This document shows, piece by piece, positions 34,715 through 43,987 of a DNA stretch of 64,000 nt. The notes beneath the pieces are model-generated. The model worked only from the letters and a program-made list of their open reading frames with translations, was not told the DNA's origin and searched no databases. How positions within the stretch are numbered: position 1 is the first letter of the stretch; each line of letters starts with the position of its first letter. The position numbers and the translations under genes were made by a program. This stretch comes from Rhodobacteraceae bacterium M385 (GTDB lineage Bacteria; Pseudomonadota; Alphaproteobacteria; Rhodobacterales; Rhodobacteraceae), in the NCBI GenBank assembly GCA_025141835.1, contig CP081102.1, forward strand, positions 1,054,001-1,118,000, given 5' to 3'.

Positions 34715-36757
34715 ATGTTCAAGAAACTGCTGATCGCCAACCGCGGTGAAATCGCGTGCCGCGTCATCAAGACTGCCAAGCGCATGGGCATCCCCACCGT
34801 TGCTGTTTATTCCGACGCGGATCGCAACGCCTTACACGTGAAGATGGCGGATGAGGCGGTGCACATCGGCCCGCCCCCCGCGAGCGAGAGCTACATCGTG
34901 ATTGACAAGATCATGCAGGCGATCCGCGATACGGGTGCCGATGCGGTCCATCCCGGCTACGGTTTCCTGAGCGAAAACATGAAGTTCGCCGAAGCGTTGG
35001 AAGCGGAAGGCGTGGCCTTCGTGGGGCCGCCCGCCACGGCGATTGAACAGATGGGAGACAAGATCACCTCAAAGAAAATCGCGCAGGATGCAGGCGTTTC
35101 AACGGTTCCGGGCCACATGGGGCTAATCGAAGACGCGGCCGAGGCGATCAAGATTTCTGGCGAAATCGGTTACCCGGTGATGCTGAAGGCATCGGCAGGG
35201 GGCGGCGGCAAGGGGATGCGGATCGCGTGGTCCGAAGACGAGGTGGCCGAGGGGTTCCAAGCCTCCAAGAACGAGGCGGCAAGCTCCTTCGGGGATGACC
35301 GCATGTTCATCGAAAAGTTCGTGACCCAGCCGCGCCATATCGAAATTCAGGTCTTGGCCGATAAACACGGCAACGCGATTTATCTGGGGGAGCGCGAATG
35401 CTCGATCCAGCGCCGCAACCAGAAGGTGATCGAAGAAGCGCCAAGCCCATTTCTGGACGAGGCGACCCGAAAAGCCATGGGGGAACAGGCGGTTAGCTTG
35501 GCCCAAGCCGTGGGTTACACCAGCGCGGGCACGGTGGAGTTCATCGTCGACGGGGACCGGAATTTCTACTTCCTCGAGATGAACACGCGCCTTCAGGTGG
35601 AACATCCGGTGACGGAGCTGATCACCGGTGTGGATCTCGTGGAACAGATGATCCGCGTTGCCGCTGGTGAAAAACTGGAGATGGCGCAAAGTGACGTGAC
35701 TTTGACCGGGTGGGCGATGGAAAGCCGCCTCTACGCCGAAGATCCCTACCGCAACTTCCTGCCCTCTATTGGGCGCCTCACGCGCTACCGGCCTCCGGCT
35801 GAGGTCTCTGCCGGGCCGTTGCTGGACACCGGCAAATGGCAGGGCGACGCAGACAGCGGCCCCACGGCAGTGCGCAATGACACGGGCGTCTATGAGGGCG
35901 GCGAAATCTCGATGTTTTACGATCCGATGATCGCCAAGCTGTGCACATGGGGGCCAGATCGCCCCACCGCGATCGAGGCAATGCGCGTGGCGCTCGATAG
36001 TTTTGAGTTAGAGGGCATTGGCCATAACCTGCCGTTCCTTTCTGCCGTTATGGACCATGAGAAATTCGCCTCGGGCGACATCACCACGGCCTTTATCGCT
36101 GAAGAATATCCTGATGGCTTTGAAGGGGTTAACCTGCCCGAGGCCGACTTGATCCGCGTCGCTGCCGCCGCCGCCGCCATGCACCGTGTGGCCGAAATCC
36201 GTCGCACGCGGGTGTCGGGGCGGATGGACAATCATGAACGCCGGGTCGGGGCCGAATGGGTCGTGTCCCTGCAAGGCCAATCTTATGAAGCGCAGATCGA
36301 GGCCGATCACGATGGTTCCACCGTAACGGTTAACGGCGCGGCCTTGCGCATCACTTCGGACTGGACGCCGGGCGACAAGCTGGCGCGTTTAAATGTGGAC
36401 GACAGCCCGCTTGTGCTGAAGGTCGGCAAGCGCCCCGGCGGCTTCCGTCTGCGGACCCGTGGCGCCGATTTGGATGTCTTCGTGCGTACGCCGCGGCAGG
36501 CGGAACTTGCCGCGCTGATGCCCGAGAAGATCGCGCCCGATACGTCCAAGCTGCTGCTGTGCCCGATGCCCGGGCTGGTGGTGAAAGTGGACGTGGAAGA
36601 AGGCGACGAAGTGCAGGAAGGTCAGGCCCTTTGCACCGTGGAAGCGATGAAGATGGAGAACATCCTTCGCGCCGAACGCAAGGGCATCGTCGCCAAGATC
36701 AACGCGGGCGCGGGCGACAGCCTTGCCGTGGACGAGATCATTATGGAGTTCGAATAA
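34715..36757 (+). CDS. pccA: Propionyl-CoA carboxylase alpha subunit (biotin carboxylase/BCCP)
   Basis: 680 residues. The biotin carboxylase domain spans about 1-445 (LLIANRGEIACRV at the start; the ATP-binding glycine loop GGGGKGM at 162-168; FLEMNTRLQVEHPVTE). A BT/linker region follows, then a C-terminal biotinyl domain with EAMKMEN, the biotin attachment site being Lys646. It carboxylates biotin with ATP and bicarbonate, feeding PccB. AGAGAAGGA precedes the ATG. It is separated from pccB by about 2.2 kb of small genes instead of adjoining it. Confidence 0.96.
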   Translation: MFKKLLIANRGEIACRVIKTAKRMGIPTVAVYSDADRNALHVKMADEAVHIGPPPASESYIVIDKIMQAIRDTGADAVHPGYGFLSENMKFAEALEAEGVAFVGPPATAIEQMGDKITSKKIAQDAGVSTVPGHMGLIEDAAEAIKISGEIGYPVMLKASAGGGGKGMRIAWSEDEVAEGFQASKNEAASSFGDDRMFIEKFVTQPRHIEIQVLADKHGNAIYLGERECSIQRRNQKVIEEAPSPFLDEATRKAMGEQAVSLAQAVGYTSAGTVEFIVDGDRNFYFLEMNTRLQVEHPVTELITGVDLVEQMIRVAAGEKLEMAQSDVTLTGWAMESRLYAEDPYRNFLPSIGRLTRYRPPAEVSAGPLLDTGKWQGDADSGPTAVRNDTGVYEGGEISMFYDPMIAKLCTWGPDRPTAIEAMRVALDSFELEGIGHNLPFLSAVMDHEKFASGDITTAFIAEEYPDGFEGVNLPEADLIRVAAAAAAMHRVAEIRRTRVSGRMDNHERRVGAEWVVSLQGQSYEAQIEADHDGSTVTVNGAALRITSDWTPGDKLARLNVDDSPLVLKVGKRPGGFRLRTRGADLDVFVRTPRQAELAALMPEKIAPDTSKLLLCPMPGLVVKVDVEEGDEVQEGQALCTVEAMKMENILRAERKGIVAKINAGAGDSLAVDEIIMEFE

Positions 36758-36805
36758 CCCAATGAATTGCCGGGGCGGATATCGTTGTGAGGCGGATCAA
36801 ACCGC

Positions 36806-37240
36806 TCAACCGCCCTGGCGCAATTCTTCTTGCCGTAGCTGGAAATTGTCGATGGCACGGATGATTTCGCGCACGTCGCGCGGGGCCGGACGGCGCATGC
36901 CGACGGTGCCGTCTTTACCAAGGATGACAATCGAAAACCCACGGGGCCGCAACGCCAGCCGGATATCGGACCGGGCGTCAGGGTCGGTGTCGAACAATAT
37001 AACCACGTCACGCTCTAGTAGTGCTTCGGGGCGATTGGTTAACAGCTCCATCTGCTCGATGAACCGAGGGTCGGCGGGCGTGTCGGCAAAAACGATGATG
37101 GGCCGCGCAACCCACTGGAATTCGTCCAAAGTCAGGCCCTCGGCCGAGCGTGGCTCTAGCGGAACAAGGGCCTCTTGGGCGAGCGCGGCAGCGGGCGCCA
37201 GGCTAAGCAAGGCGAGCAATAGGGTTCGGTATAGTGTCAT
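36806..37240 (-). CDS. DUF4174 domain exported protein
   Basis: 144 residues from the ATG at 37240, which has AGGAG before it; the longer frame to 37360 is rejected. Signal peptide MTLYRTLLLALLSLAPAAALA, then a thioredoxin-like DUF4174 domain: PIIVFADTPADPRF, VVILFDTDPDAR, GFSIVILGKDGTVGMRR. No CXXC is present, so it is not a redox thioredoxin. Function unknown. It is on the minus strand inside an otherwise plus-strand pcc/mcm region. Confidence 0.85.
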   Translation of the reverse strand: MTLYRTLLLALLSLAPAAALAQEALVPLEPRSAEGLTLDEFQWVARPIIVFADTPADPRFIEQMELLTNRPEALLERDVVILFDTDPDARSDIRLALRPRGFSIVILGKDGTVGMRRPAPRDVREIIRAIDNFQLRQEELRQGG

Positions 37241-37385
37241 CGGTTCTCCTGTCCTGACAGATATAGTCAGCTTCGCGGGCAATGCTAAGGTTTTCGCTAT
37301 TTGGTTCGGGACGTTGACCGAATATTCACTGCGATCGGAGACGACGGAGGGGTATGTCACACCCTCTGCCGGAAAGGTCTCCGCG

Positions 37386-38300
37386 ATGCATGTCGTCCTT
37401 CACGTCGGTGCTCACCGCACCGCCACCACCGCCCTACAACATCACTTGGCCGTCCATCGCGTCGAATTGGCTGATGCGGGTGTTGTCTATTGGGGCCCCA
37501 AGATCACCCGTGGCGGCTTGTTTCGCGGTGCGATTGGCGGCGTGGAAGGGGTGATGGCCTGGCAGGAACGCCGCTTTGTCGGGCGTTGTCGGATGCGGGC
37601 CGATGCGGTGCGCAAGACCGGGGCGACACATCTGGTAATCTCTGACGAAAATATGTTGGGCTCCATGCGCGCGGCGCTGGAACATACCCGGCTTTACACA
37701 GACGCCGGACGCCGTGTTGCGGCTTACGCCCACGGGTTTGACCGCCACAACATCACGGTTGCCCTTTGCGTGCGCGATTATGTGGATTGGTGGACCTCTG
37801 CCATGGCGTTCCGCCTGATGCGGGGTGGGCCGCTGCCCCATACAGAACTGCGGGAGCATCTGGTAACGCAGCCGCGCCGCTGGCGGCATATTGTAGAAGA
37901 ATTGGCCCGTGTTCTGCCCGATGCCCGTGTCGCTGTCTGGCGGTATGAAACGTCGGCCCATGCCTCGCATCGTTTGGTGGAGGAACTGACAGGCATTGCC
38001 ACCCCGGTGTCCGACGCACCGCACCAAAATCGCCGCCCCACCGCTGCCGTCCTGCACGACCTGATGGAAGCTTGTGGCATCGAGCCGGCCACGTTCCATT
38101 GGCCAGACGGGCAATTTATGCCCTTCAACTCCTACGAGATTGAGGCGTTGAACGCCCAGTATCAAGAAGACCTTGCCTGGCTCTCTGCCGGGGCAGGGGG
38201 CTTTGCCGACTACATCGACGCGCCTTCAGCAGAGACTGGAGCGCCGACAGACCTAGGAAGAGGACAACCCGATGACGGAGACCACCGACAATTGGCGTAA
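37386..38300 (+). CDS. Sulfotransferase-like P-loop protein
   Basis: 304 residues from the ATG at 37386. The N-terminus VVLHVGAHRTATTALQHHLA matches the 5'-phosphosulfate-binding loop of sulfotransferases (with HRTATTAL in place of the common KTGTTSL). It contains CVRDYVDWWTSAMAFR, resembling the 3'-phosphate-binding region (R...S). The acceptor is unknown. Its 3' end overlaps the methylmalonyl-CoA mutase gene by 29 bases in another frame, so the two are probably co-transcribed. Nearby sulfate activation is provided at 62239-63951. Confidence 0.75.
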   Translation: MHVVLHVGAHRTATTALQHHLAVHRVELADAGVVYWGPKITRGGLFRGAIGGVEGVMAWQERRFVGRCRMRADAVRKTGATHLVISDENMLGSMRAALEHTRLYTDAGRRVAAYAHGFDRHNITVALCVRDYVDWWTSAMAFRLMRGGPLPHTELREHLVTQPRRWRHIVEELARVLPDARVAVWRYETSAHASHRLVEELTGIATPVSDAPHQNRRPTAAVLHDLMEACGIEPATFHWPDGQFMPFNSYEIEALNAQYQEDLAWLSAGAGGFADYIDAPSAETGAPTDLGRGQPDDGDHRQLA

Positions 38301-40401
38301 GCTGGCCGAGAAGGAACTTCGGGGCCGCGATCTGGACGATCTCACCTGGCAAACGCTGGAAGGGATCGACGTCAAACCGCTTTATACGGCGGCAGACACC
38401 GCGGGGCTCGACCACATGGGCGCGATGCCCGGTGAAGCGCCGTTCACCCGCGGCGTGAAGGCCACGATGTACGCGGGCCGCCCTTGGACGATCCGCCAAT
38501 ACGCGGGCTTTTCGACGGCGGAAGAATCCAATGCCTTCTACCGCAAGGCCTTGGACGCGGGCCAGCAGGGCGTATCGGTGGCCTTCGATCTGGCCACACA
38601 CCGGGGCTATGACAGCGACCACCCCCGGGTGTTGGGGGATGTGGGCAAGGCGGGCGTGGCCATCGACTCGGTCGAGGATATGAAAATCCTCTTCGCTGGC
38701 ATTCCCTTGGACAAAATTTCTGTCTCCATGACGATGAACGGCGCGGTGATCCCGGTTCTGGCCTCCTTCATTGTGGCCGGGGAAGAGCAGGGCCACGACA
38801 AGGCGCTGCTGTCGGGGACCATTCAGAACGACATTCTGAAAGAGTTCATGGTGCGCAACACCTATATCTACCCGCCCGAACCCTCCATGCGGATCATCTC
38901 GGACATCATCAGCTATACCTCTGATAACATGCCGAAATTCAACTCCATTTCTATCTCTGGCTACCACATGCAGGAAGCCGGGGCCAATCTTGTGCAAGAA
39001 CTGGCCTATACCATCGCCGATGGCCGCGAATACGTGCGTGCCGCGATGGAAGCCGGGATGGATGTGGACAAATTCGCCGGGCGTCTGTCGTTTTTCTTTG
39101 CCATTGGCATGAACTTCTTCATGGAGGCCGCCAAACTGCGTGCCGCGCGAACCATGTGGCACAAGGTGATGACCGACATGGGCGCGCAATCGGAACGCTC
39201 TAAAATGCTGCGCACCCATTGCCAAACCTCTGGCGTGTCGCTGCAAGAACAAGACCCCTACAACAACGTCGTGCGCACCGCCTACGAAGCGATGAGCGCG
39301 GTTCTGGGTGGCACCCAGTCCCTGCACACCAACTCTTTCGACGAAGCCATCGCGCTGCCGACGGATTTCTCTTCTCGCATCGCGCGGAATACGCAGTTGA
39401 TATTGCAGGAAGAAACCGGCGTGACGAACGTGGTGGACCCTTTGGCGGGCTCCTACTACGTGGAAGCGCTGACAGCGGAACTGATCGAAAAGGCCACCGC
39501 CCTCATGGACGAGGTGGAGGAAATGGGCGGCATGACCAAGGCTGTCGCCTCGGGCCTGCCCAAGCTGCGGATCGAGGAATCTGCCGCCCGCCGCCAGGCC
39601 ATGATCGACCGCGGTGAAGAGGTGATTGTCGGGGTTAACAAGTATCGCAAGGACAGCGAAGACCCGATTGATATCCGTGATATCGACAACGACGCCGTGC
39701 GCGACGCGCAGATCGCCCGGCTCAAATCCATCCGCGACAGCCGCGAGGAAAGCGTCTGCGCGAGCGCGCTTGAGGAGCTGACGCGCACCGCCCGAGAGGG
39801 CGGGAACCTTCTGGCCGCCGCCGTAGAGGCCGCCCGCGCCCGCGCCACCGTAGGGGAGATCAGCATGGCAATGGAAAACACCTTTGGCCGCCACCGCGCG
39901 GAAGTGAAAACCCTCGCGGGCGTCTATGGCTCGGCCTATGAGGGCGACGAAGACTTCGCGGCAATTCAAGCCGACGTGGAAAAATTCGCCAAAATGGAAG
40001 GCCGCAGGCCCCGCATGTTGGTGGTAAAAATGGGCCAGGATGGCCACGATCGCGGCGCAAAGGTCATTGCCACGGCTTTCGCGGATATCGGTTTTGACGT
40101 CGATGTCGGCCCCCTGTTCCAAACCCCGGAGGAGGCGGCGCAAGACGCCATCGACAATGATGTCCACGTCATCGGCATTTCGTCCCAAGCGGCAGGCCAC
40201 AAGACGCTGGCCCCGAAACTGATCGAGGCGCTGAAAGCCGAAGGCGCGGGTGAGATTATCGTGATCTGTGGCGGCGTGATCCCGCAGCAGGACTATGAAT
40301 TCCTGACGAACGCGGGTGTCGCCGCCATCTTCGGCCCCGGCACCCATATTCCGTCAGCGGCCAAAGACATCCTGCGGTTGATCGGCGAAGCGCGCGGGTA
40401 G
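38272..40401 (+). CDS. scpA: Methylmalonyl-CoA mutase
   Basis: 709 residues in one chain. The substrate-binding TIM barrel takes the first ~550 residues (TMYAGRPWTIRQYAGFSTAE, SISGYHMQEAGA, QDPYNNVVRTAYEAM). The C-terminal cobalamin domain has the DxHxxG motif D590-G-H592-D-R-G595, His592 being the lower cobalt ligand. It converts (R)-methylmalonyl-CoA to succinyl-CoA, completing the pathway started by PccAB. AGGAAGAGGA precedes the ATG. The epimerase is not in the window. Confidence 0.97.
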   Translation: MTETTDNWRKLAEKELRGRDLDDLTWQTLEGIDVKPLYTAADTAGLDHMGAMPGEAPFTRGVKATMYAGRPWTIRQYAGFSTAEESNAFYRKALDAGQQGVSVAFDLATHRGYDSDHPRVLGDVGKAGVAIDSVEDMKILFAGIPLDKISVSMTMNGAVIPVLASFIVAGEEQGHDKALLSGTIQNDILKEFMVRNTYIYPPEPSMRIISDIISYTSDNMPKFNSISISGYHMQEAGANLVQELAYTIADGREYVRAAMEAGMDVDKFAGRLSFFFAIGMNFFMEAAKLRAARTMWHKVMTDMGAQSERSKMLRTHCQTSGVSLQEQDPYNNVVRTAYEAMSAVLGGTQSLHTNSFDEAIALPTDFSSRIARNTQLILQEETGVTNVVDPLAGSYYVEALTAELIEKATALMDEVEEMGGMTKAVASGLPKLRIEESAARRQAMIDRGEEVIVGVNKYRKDSEDPIDIRDIDNDAVRDAQIARLKSIRDSREESVCASALEELTRTAREGGNLLAAAVEAARARATVGEISMAMENTFGRHRAEVKTLAGVYGSAYEGDEDFAAIQADVEKFAKMEGRRPRMLVVKMGQDGHDRGAKVIATAFADIGFDVDVGPLFQTPEEAAQDAIDNDVHVIGISSQAAGHKTLAPKLIEALKAEGAGEIIVICGGVIPQQDYEFLTNAGVAAIFGPGTHIPSAAKDILRLIGEARG

Positions 40402-40420
40402 ACCGGGCCTAGGCCCGGTT
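40402..40420. terminator. Perfect palindrome after scpA, likely bidirectional terminator
   Basis: ACCGGGCCT/AGGCCCGGT is an 18-bp perfect dyad starting the base after the scpA stop and followed by TTT. It lies between convergent genes (the YcgN gene ends at 40450). Confidence 0.7.
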
Positions 40421-40449
40421 TACGGCCCACACCACATGACCGGGGGCGA

Positions 40450-40896
40450 TTACGTCCCCGGCTCATCGATGATGTACTCGTCCCAATCTTCTTCATCGAT
40501 TTCGAATTCTGGCACCGTGATGCCGCGGACCGAAACGCCTGCTTGATGAACAGTCTCGGGATCGCCAGAGATCAAAGGATGCCACCAATTCAACGGCTTA
40601 CCTTCGTGCACCAAGCGATAGGCACAGGTGGCGGGCATGAAGTAAGCCACGTCTTTCATCGTGCCGGGCGTCAGTTGAATACACTCGGGCACGAGCGTTT
40701 TGCGGATCTCATATTGTCCGCAAAGGCAGGTCTGGTCGTCCAACAAACGGCACGCAACGCGGGTCAATGCGACCTCCTGCGTGTCTTCGTCTTCCAGTTT
40801 GTTCAGGCAGCATTTCCCGCAGCCGTCACACAGGGCTTCCCATTCCTCTGCGGTCATTTTTGACGGCGGCACCCGATCCCAGAACTGGTCTCTCAT
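40450..40896 (-). CDS. YcgN-family cysteine cluster protein
   Basis: 148 residues. The conserved Cys arrangement is CDGCGKCCLNKLED near residue 23-36, then CRLLDDQTCLCGQY, VPECIQL and CAYRLVHEGKPLNWWHPLISGD. This is the UPF0260/YcgN family, presumed to bind a metal such as zinc or an iron-sulfur cluster; the function is unknown. Its ATG overlaps the ribF stop by 4 bases. Confidence 0.92.
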   Translation of the reverse strand: MRDQFWDRVPPSKMTAEEWEALCDGCGKCCLNKLEDEDTQEVALTRVACRLLDDQTCLCGQYEIRKTLVPECIQLTPGTMKDVAYFMPATCAYRLVHEGKPLNWWHPLISGDPETVHQAGVSVRGITVPEFEIDEEDWDEYIIDEPGT

Positions 40897-41816
40897 CGGC
40901 GCAACGCGGCCCTTGCGTCCAAACTATCGGCATCCATCTGGGCAATCAGGGCCTCTAGGCTGTCGAACTTGGCCTCGCCCCGTAGGTATTCGACAAGTCC
41001 AACAGACAGGCGCGCGCCGTAAAGATCACCTGAAAAATCAAATAGATAGGTCTCCAGGTTGGGCTCTTCCAACTCAAACATTGGGCGAAACCCCAGGTTT
41101 GCCACCGCGCCGTAGCTGCCTGCGTGGGGGCCGTCGCGCACATCGACCGTGACCGCATAGACGCCGGGTTTGGGCACGTGCAGCCCGGCCAACGCCATGT
41201 TTGCGGTCGGGTAACCCAATTCGCGGCCCCGCTTTTCGCCGTGAATGACCGGGCCTTCGATGCGGTGCCAATGGCCCAACATCGCGGCGGCGTCTTCGGG
41301 CCGGCCGTCTGACAGGGCGTCGCGGATCGCGGTGGATGACACCGCCCCGGCGTCGCCCTCCAGCAAATCGGCGATTGTCACGTCAAACCCGTACTCTGCG
41401 CCCATGCGCTGCAACGTCTCGGCGGTGCCGCTGCGCCCTTTGCCGAAACAGAAATCAGCGCCAACCACAGCGTGGCTAATGCCGAGACTTCCGACCAGCA
41501 CGTCGCGCACAAACTCCACGTCGCTTAAGCCTGACAGGCGCGCATCAAAAGGGAGTTCGGCCAATAGGTTAACGCCTAATTTGCGCAGCCGATTGGCCCG
41601 CGCTTCGGCGTTCATCAGGCGAAAGGGCGGGGCGTCCGGGGCGAAGACCTGCCGTGGATGGGGTTCGAATGTGACAACGCCCAAAGGCGCGTCCAACCGT
41701 TTCGCAAGGTTCAGCACATGCTGGTGCCCACGATGGACGCCGTCAAAATTGCCGATGGCGACAGAGGCCCCCTTGTCGCTGAGGGCTGCAAACTGGTGAT
41801 CGCGTAGGATTTTCAT
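40893..41816 (-). CDS. ribF: Bifunctional riboflavin kinase/FAD synthetase
   Basis: 307 residues. The N-terminal nucleotidyltransferase domain has AIGNFDGVHRGHQHVL (about 22-37) and VGADFCFGKGRSG; the C-terminal riboflavin kinase domain has GRELGYPTANM and the GVYAVTVDV strand. It makes FMN and then FAD. It precedes the YcgN gene with an ATGA overlap. No FMN riboswitch features are seen in the 57-base upstream gap. Confidence 0.95.
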   Translation of the reverse strand: MKILRDHQFAALSDKGASVAIGNFDGVHRGHQHVLNLAKRLDAPLGVVTFEPHPRQVFAPDAPPFRLMNAEARANRLRKLGVNLLAELPFDARLSGLSDVEFVRDVLVGSLGISHAVVGADFCFGKGRSGTAETLQRMGAEYGFDVTIADLLEGDAGAVSSTAIRDALSDGRPEDAAAMLGHWHRIEGPVIHGEKRGRELGYPTANMALAGLHVPKPGVYAVTVDVRDGPHAGSYGAVANLGFRPMFELEEPNLETYLFDFSGDLYGARLSVGLVEYLRGEAKFDSLEALIAQMDADSLDARAALRR

Positions 41817-41873
41817 AGCCCGCAGTTAGGCCAGAGCGCGGCCCCGTTGCAAGGCGTCCGCGTCAATTGTAGG

Positions 41874-42317
41874 TCAGTCGAATTTGGCTGATGGTGCCAG
41901 AACGGTCGCTTCGCCCTTCAAGACGGTGGTTTCGCCCACTTTCGCCTCGGTTTTCAGCTGCACACGGCGGCGGGCGTAGTCGATGGACAGAACCTCCACC
42001 ACGGCCTCGACCATGTCGCCGGGGCGCACGGGGGCCATAAATTTCAGGCTTTGCCCTAGATACACCGTGCCGTGGCCCGGAAGCTGCTCGCCGATCACGG
42101 CCGAGATCAAGCCTGCCGTCAGCATCCCGTGGGCAATGCGTCCCTCAAAGATGGTGTCTTGGGCGTAGGCATCATCCAAGTGCACCGGGTTCCGGTCGGT
42201 GGAGACTTCTGCAAACATTTCAATATCTTGATCGGTTACGATCTTTCGTAAAGATCGAGACATGCCGATTTCCAGATCTTCGATGACGATGGTGCCGGTG
42301 GCGATATTGTCGAGCAT
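41874..42317 (-). CDS. MaoC-family (hotdog) dehydratase
   Basis: 147 residues from the ATG at 42317, preceded by GGAGGG; a longer frame to 42383 is not needed. The catalytic DxxxxH loop is STDRNPVHLDDAYA with HGMLTAGLIS following, typical of R-specific enoyl-CoA hydratase/MaoC proteins. It hydrates enoyl-CoA thioesters; substrate length is unknown. Confidence 0.88.
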   Translation of the reverse strand: MLDNIATGTIVIEDLEIGMSRSLRKIVTDQDIEMFAEVSTDRNPVHLDDAYAQDTIFEGRIAHGMLTAGLISAVIGEQLPGHGTVYLGQSLKFMAPVRPGDMVEAVVEVLSIDYARRRVQLKTEAKVGETTVLKGEATVLAPSAKFD

Positions 42318-42427
42318 TGCGTGTCCCTCCATGGCGCCTTCATAGGCCAAGTAAGGGATATTCTGCAATGCAGAAAGTAACAAAGTGTGAAATAGTGACC
42401 CGTACGTGAAACTTTGTTGCGCAACCG

Positions 42428-43300
42428 TTATCGCAGCATCCCAATGGAATAGGTTGGTTCCATCTGTGCTTCGGTCAGATGTTTCGCCAATTTCGTTGGG
42501 TCCGGTTGTCGGGTGGTGCCGGTCTCTTCCCGCGCAAGGCCACCAGTAATGTAGAGCGTGTCGATATTCTCGCCGATGCCGCCGGGCACATCGGTAATGA
42601 TCCCGTCGCCAATGGCCAGAATGCGGTCATCGGGGGTAGCTTTGCCCATCTGCACCAAGCGCCGCCGCGCAAGGTCGTAAATCGGCGGGTGCGGCTTGCC
42701 GAAATAGAGGCTCTCGCCACCCATTTCCGTATAGAGTTGCGCCAATGCGCCCGCGCACCAAATCCGTTCCTCACCACGATCCACCACTATATCAGGGTTC
42801 GCGCACAACAGTTTCAGCCCGCGTGTTTTCGCCAGTAGAAACTGCGGCCGCATCTCGGCGGGGTCCGCGAAAGGGTCGAACGGGCCTGTGCATACGATGC
42901 CTTCGGCCTCATCCAGCGGGACGCGCGTGATGTCCACGGCGTCCGCCAGCAGGTCCATCGGGGCGAAGAAGGCCTCTTCATGGGGTTCGCCAATGTGCCA
43001 GACTTTCCGGCCCACGGCCCCGGTGAGCATCGCGGCGCGGGCGCTGTCGCCCGAGGTCGCGATCACGTCCCAACAGTCGCGCGGCACGCCAATATGATCT
43101 AGCTGCGTCGCCACACTGGCGCGGGGGCGGGGCGAGTTTGTCAACAAAAGCACCGTGCCGCCGCTCGCTTTGAACGTACGCAAAGCCTCGACCGCTTCGT
43201 CAAAGGCGTCGATACCATCGTGCAGGCAGCCCCAAAGGTCACAGAAAACTGCGTCGTATTTTTCCGAAATGTCGGCGAGGGACTCGATAATTTGGGTCAT
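42428..43300 (-). CDS. HAD-superfamily hydrolase, TIGR01459 type
   Basis: 290 residues from the ATG at 43300 (MTQIIESLADISEKYDAVFC). HAD motif I is CDLWGCLHDG (DxWGxLxDG), motif II LLLTNSPRP, and the C-terminal motif IV GDGIITDVPGG. This is the class IIA group related to NagD; a small phosphoester is the likely substrate. It lies 111 bases upstream of the MaoC gene on the same strand and is probably not tightly coupled to it. Confidence 0.87.
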   Translation of the reverse strand: MTQIIESLADISEKYDAVFCDLWGCLHDGIDAFDEAVEALRTFKASGGTVLLLTNSPRPRASVATQLDHIGVPRDCWDVIATSGDSARAAMLTGAVGRKVWHIGEPHEEAFFAPMDLLADAVDITRVPLDEAEGIVCTGPFDPFADPAEMRPQFLLAKTRGLKLLCANPDIVVDRGEERIWCAGALAQLYTEMGGESLYFGKPHPPIYDLARRRLVQMGKATPDDRILAIGDGIITDVPGGIGENIDTLYITGGLAREETGTTRQPDPTKLAKHLTEAQMEPTYSIGMLR

Positions 43301-43375
43301 TGGGCGCTCCGAATGCTGGCGGTGTCGCAGACTTATGCGATGCACGGGCGCGGGGCCAGTCCTGCCGGCGGTGCG

Positions 43376-43903
43376 CTAACGGAAAATGCAGGTTGCGCCG
43401 CTCCAGACACCTGCGACGGTGCGGCCATCTTCTGCCATCAAACCAAACAGGTTTCCAGCGCCGAATTCCGTGCCGATCCCGGTCTCAAAGAAGCTGACTG
43501 GCCCTTCGGCGGATAAGGCCTCTTGCGGACTGCCAACGCCAAGGCCCGTCGCCGTGCGCAGGGTGCTGTCGTCGATTAGCATCCATCCTGACAGGCGATC
43601 ATCCTGAAACATAAGGTTAATCTGGCCGGGAATGTTGACAGAGACCATCGGCCCTTCGCCACATTCCTGCGGGAAGCCGACGCTCACGTCGTGGCCGTAG
43701 ATAGGCACGAGGGTATGCATCGTTGCGTGGAAAGAGCTGCCGAAGGGCATGCCTTCGCGGGCGGTTCCGTCGGCGCTGTTCAGGTAAAGACCAGTTGCAT
43801 GGGGGGTCACCACATCACCGGGGCCGGGCCAGTAGACATCGGCCATCGCCGGAGCGGTGGTTAGCGTGAGGGCAAGCAAAGCGGCGGAAACATTTGGGCG
43901 CAT
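43376..43903 (-). CDS. Exported protein of unknown function
   Basis: 175 residues with a signal peptide (MRPNVSAALLALTLTTAPAMA, cleavage before DVYW). The mature part is Gly/Pro-rich with two Cys (FPQECGEG and the terminal TCIFR) that could form a disulfide. I do not recognise the family. It lies between the HAD and pyrophosphatase genes, all leftward. Confidence 0.7.
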   Translation of the reverse strand: MRPNVSAALLALTLTTAPAMADVYWPGPGDVVTPHATGLYLNSADGTAREGMPFGSSFHATMHTLVPIYGHDVSVGFPQECGEGPMVSVNIPGQINLMFQDDRLSGWMLIDDSTLRTATGLGVGSPQEALSAEGPVSFFETGIGTEFGAGNLFGLMAEDGRTVAGVWSGATCIFR

Positions 43904-43953
43904 GATCGGCTCCGGGTTGAGGCGCGTTCAGTTTTGCGCTGCAGCGGAGGGTT

Positions 43954-43979
43954 GGCAAGGCAGGGGAACCCGCCTTGCC
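43954..43979 (-). terminator. Hairpin after the pyrophosphatase gene
   Basis: GGCAAGGC-(A)-GGG pairs with CCC-GCCTTGCC around a GAA loop, eleven base pairs with one bulge, starting 9 bases after the ppaC stop on the minus strand. No U-run follows. Confidence 0.6.
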
Positions 43980-43987
43980 TTAAGGTC

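Noticed and set aside
36723..37385. N-terminal extension of the sulfotransferase-like frame
   Set aside because: It runs antisense through the DUF4174 gene with low-complexity Ser/Arg content; the P-loop at the ATG 37386 marks the true start.
38200..38272. Cobalamin riboswitch before methylmalonyl-CoA mutase
   Set aside because: The region is inside the sulfotransferase-like gene and has no B12-box pattern; none is seen before pccB or pccA either.
41817..41873. FMN riboswitch before ribF
   Set aside because: The upstream gap is 57 bases, too short, and contains no recognisable conserved core.
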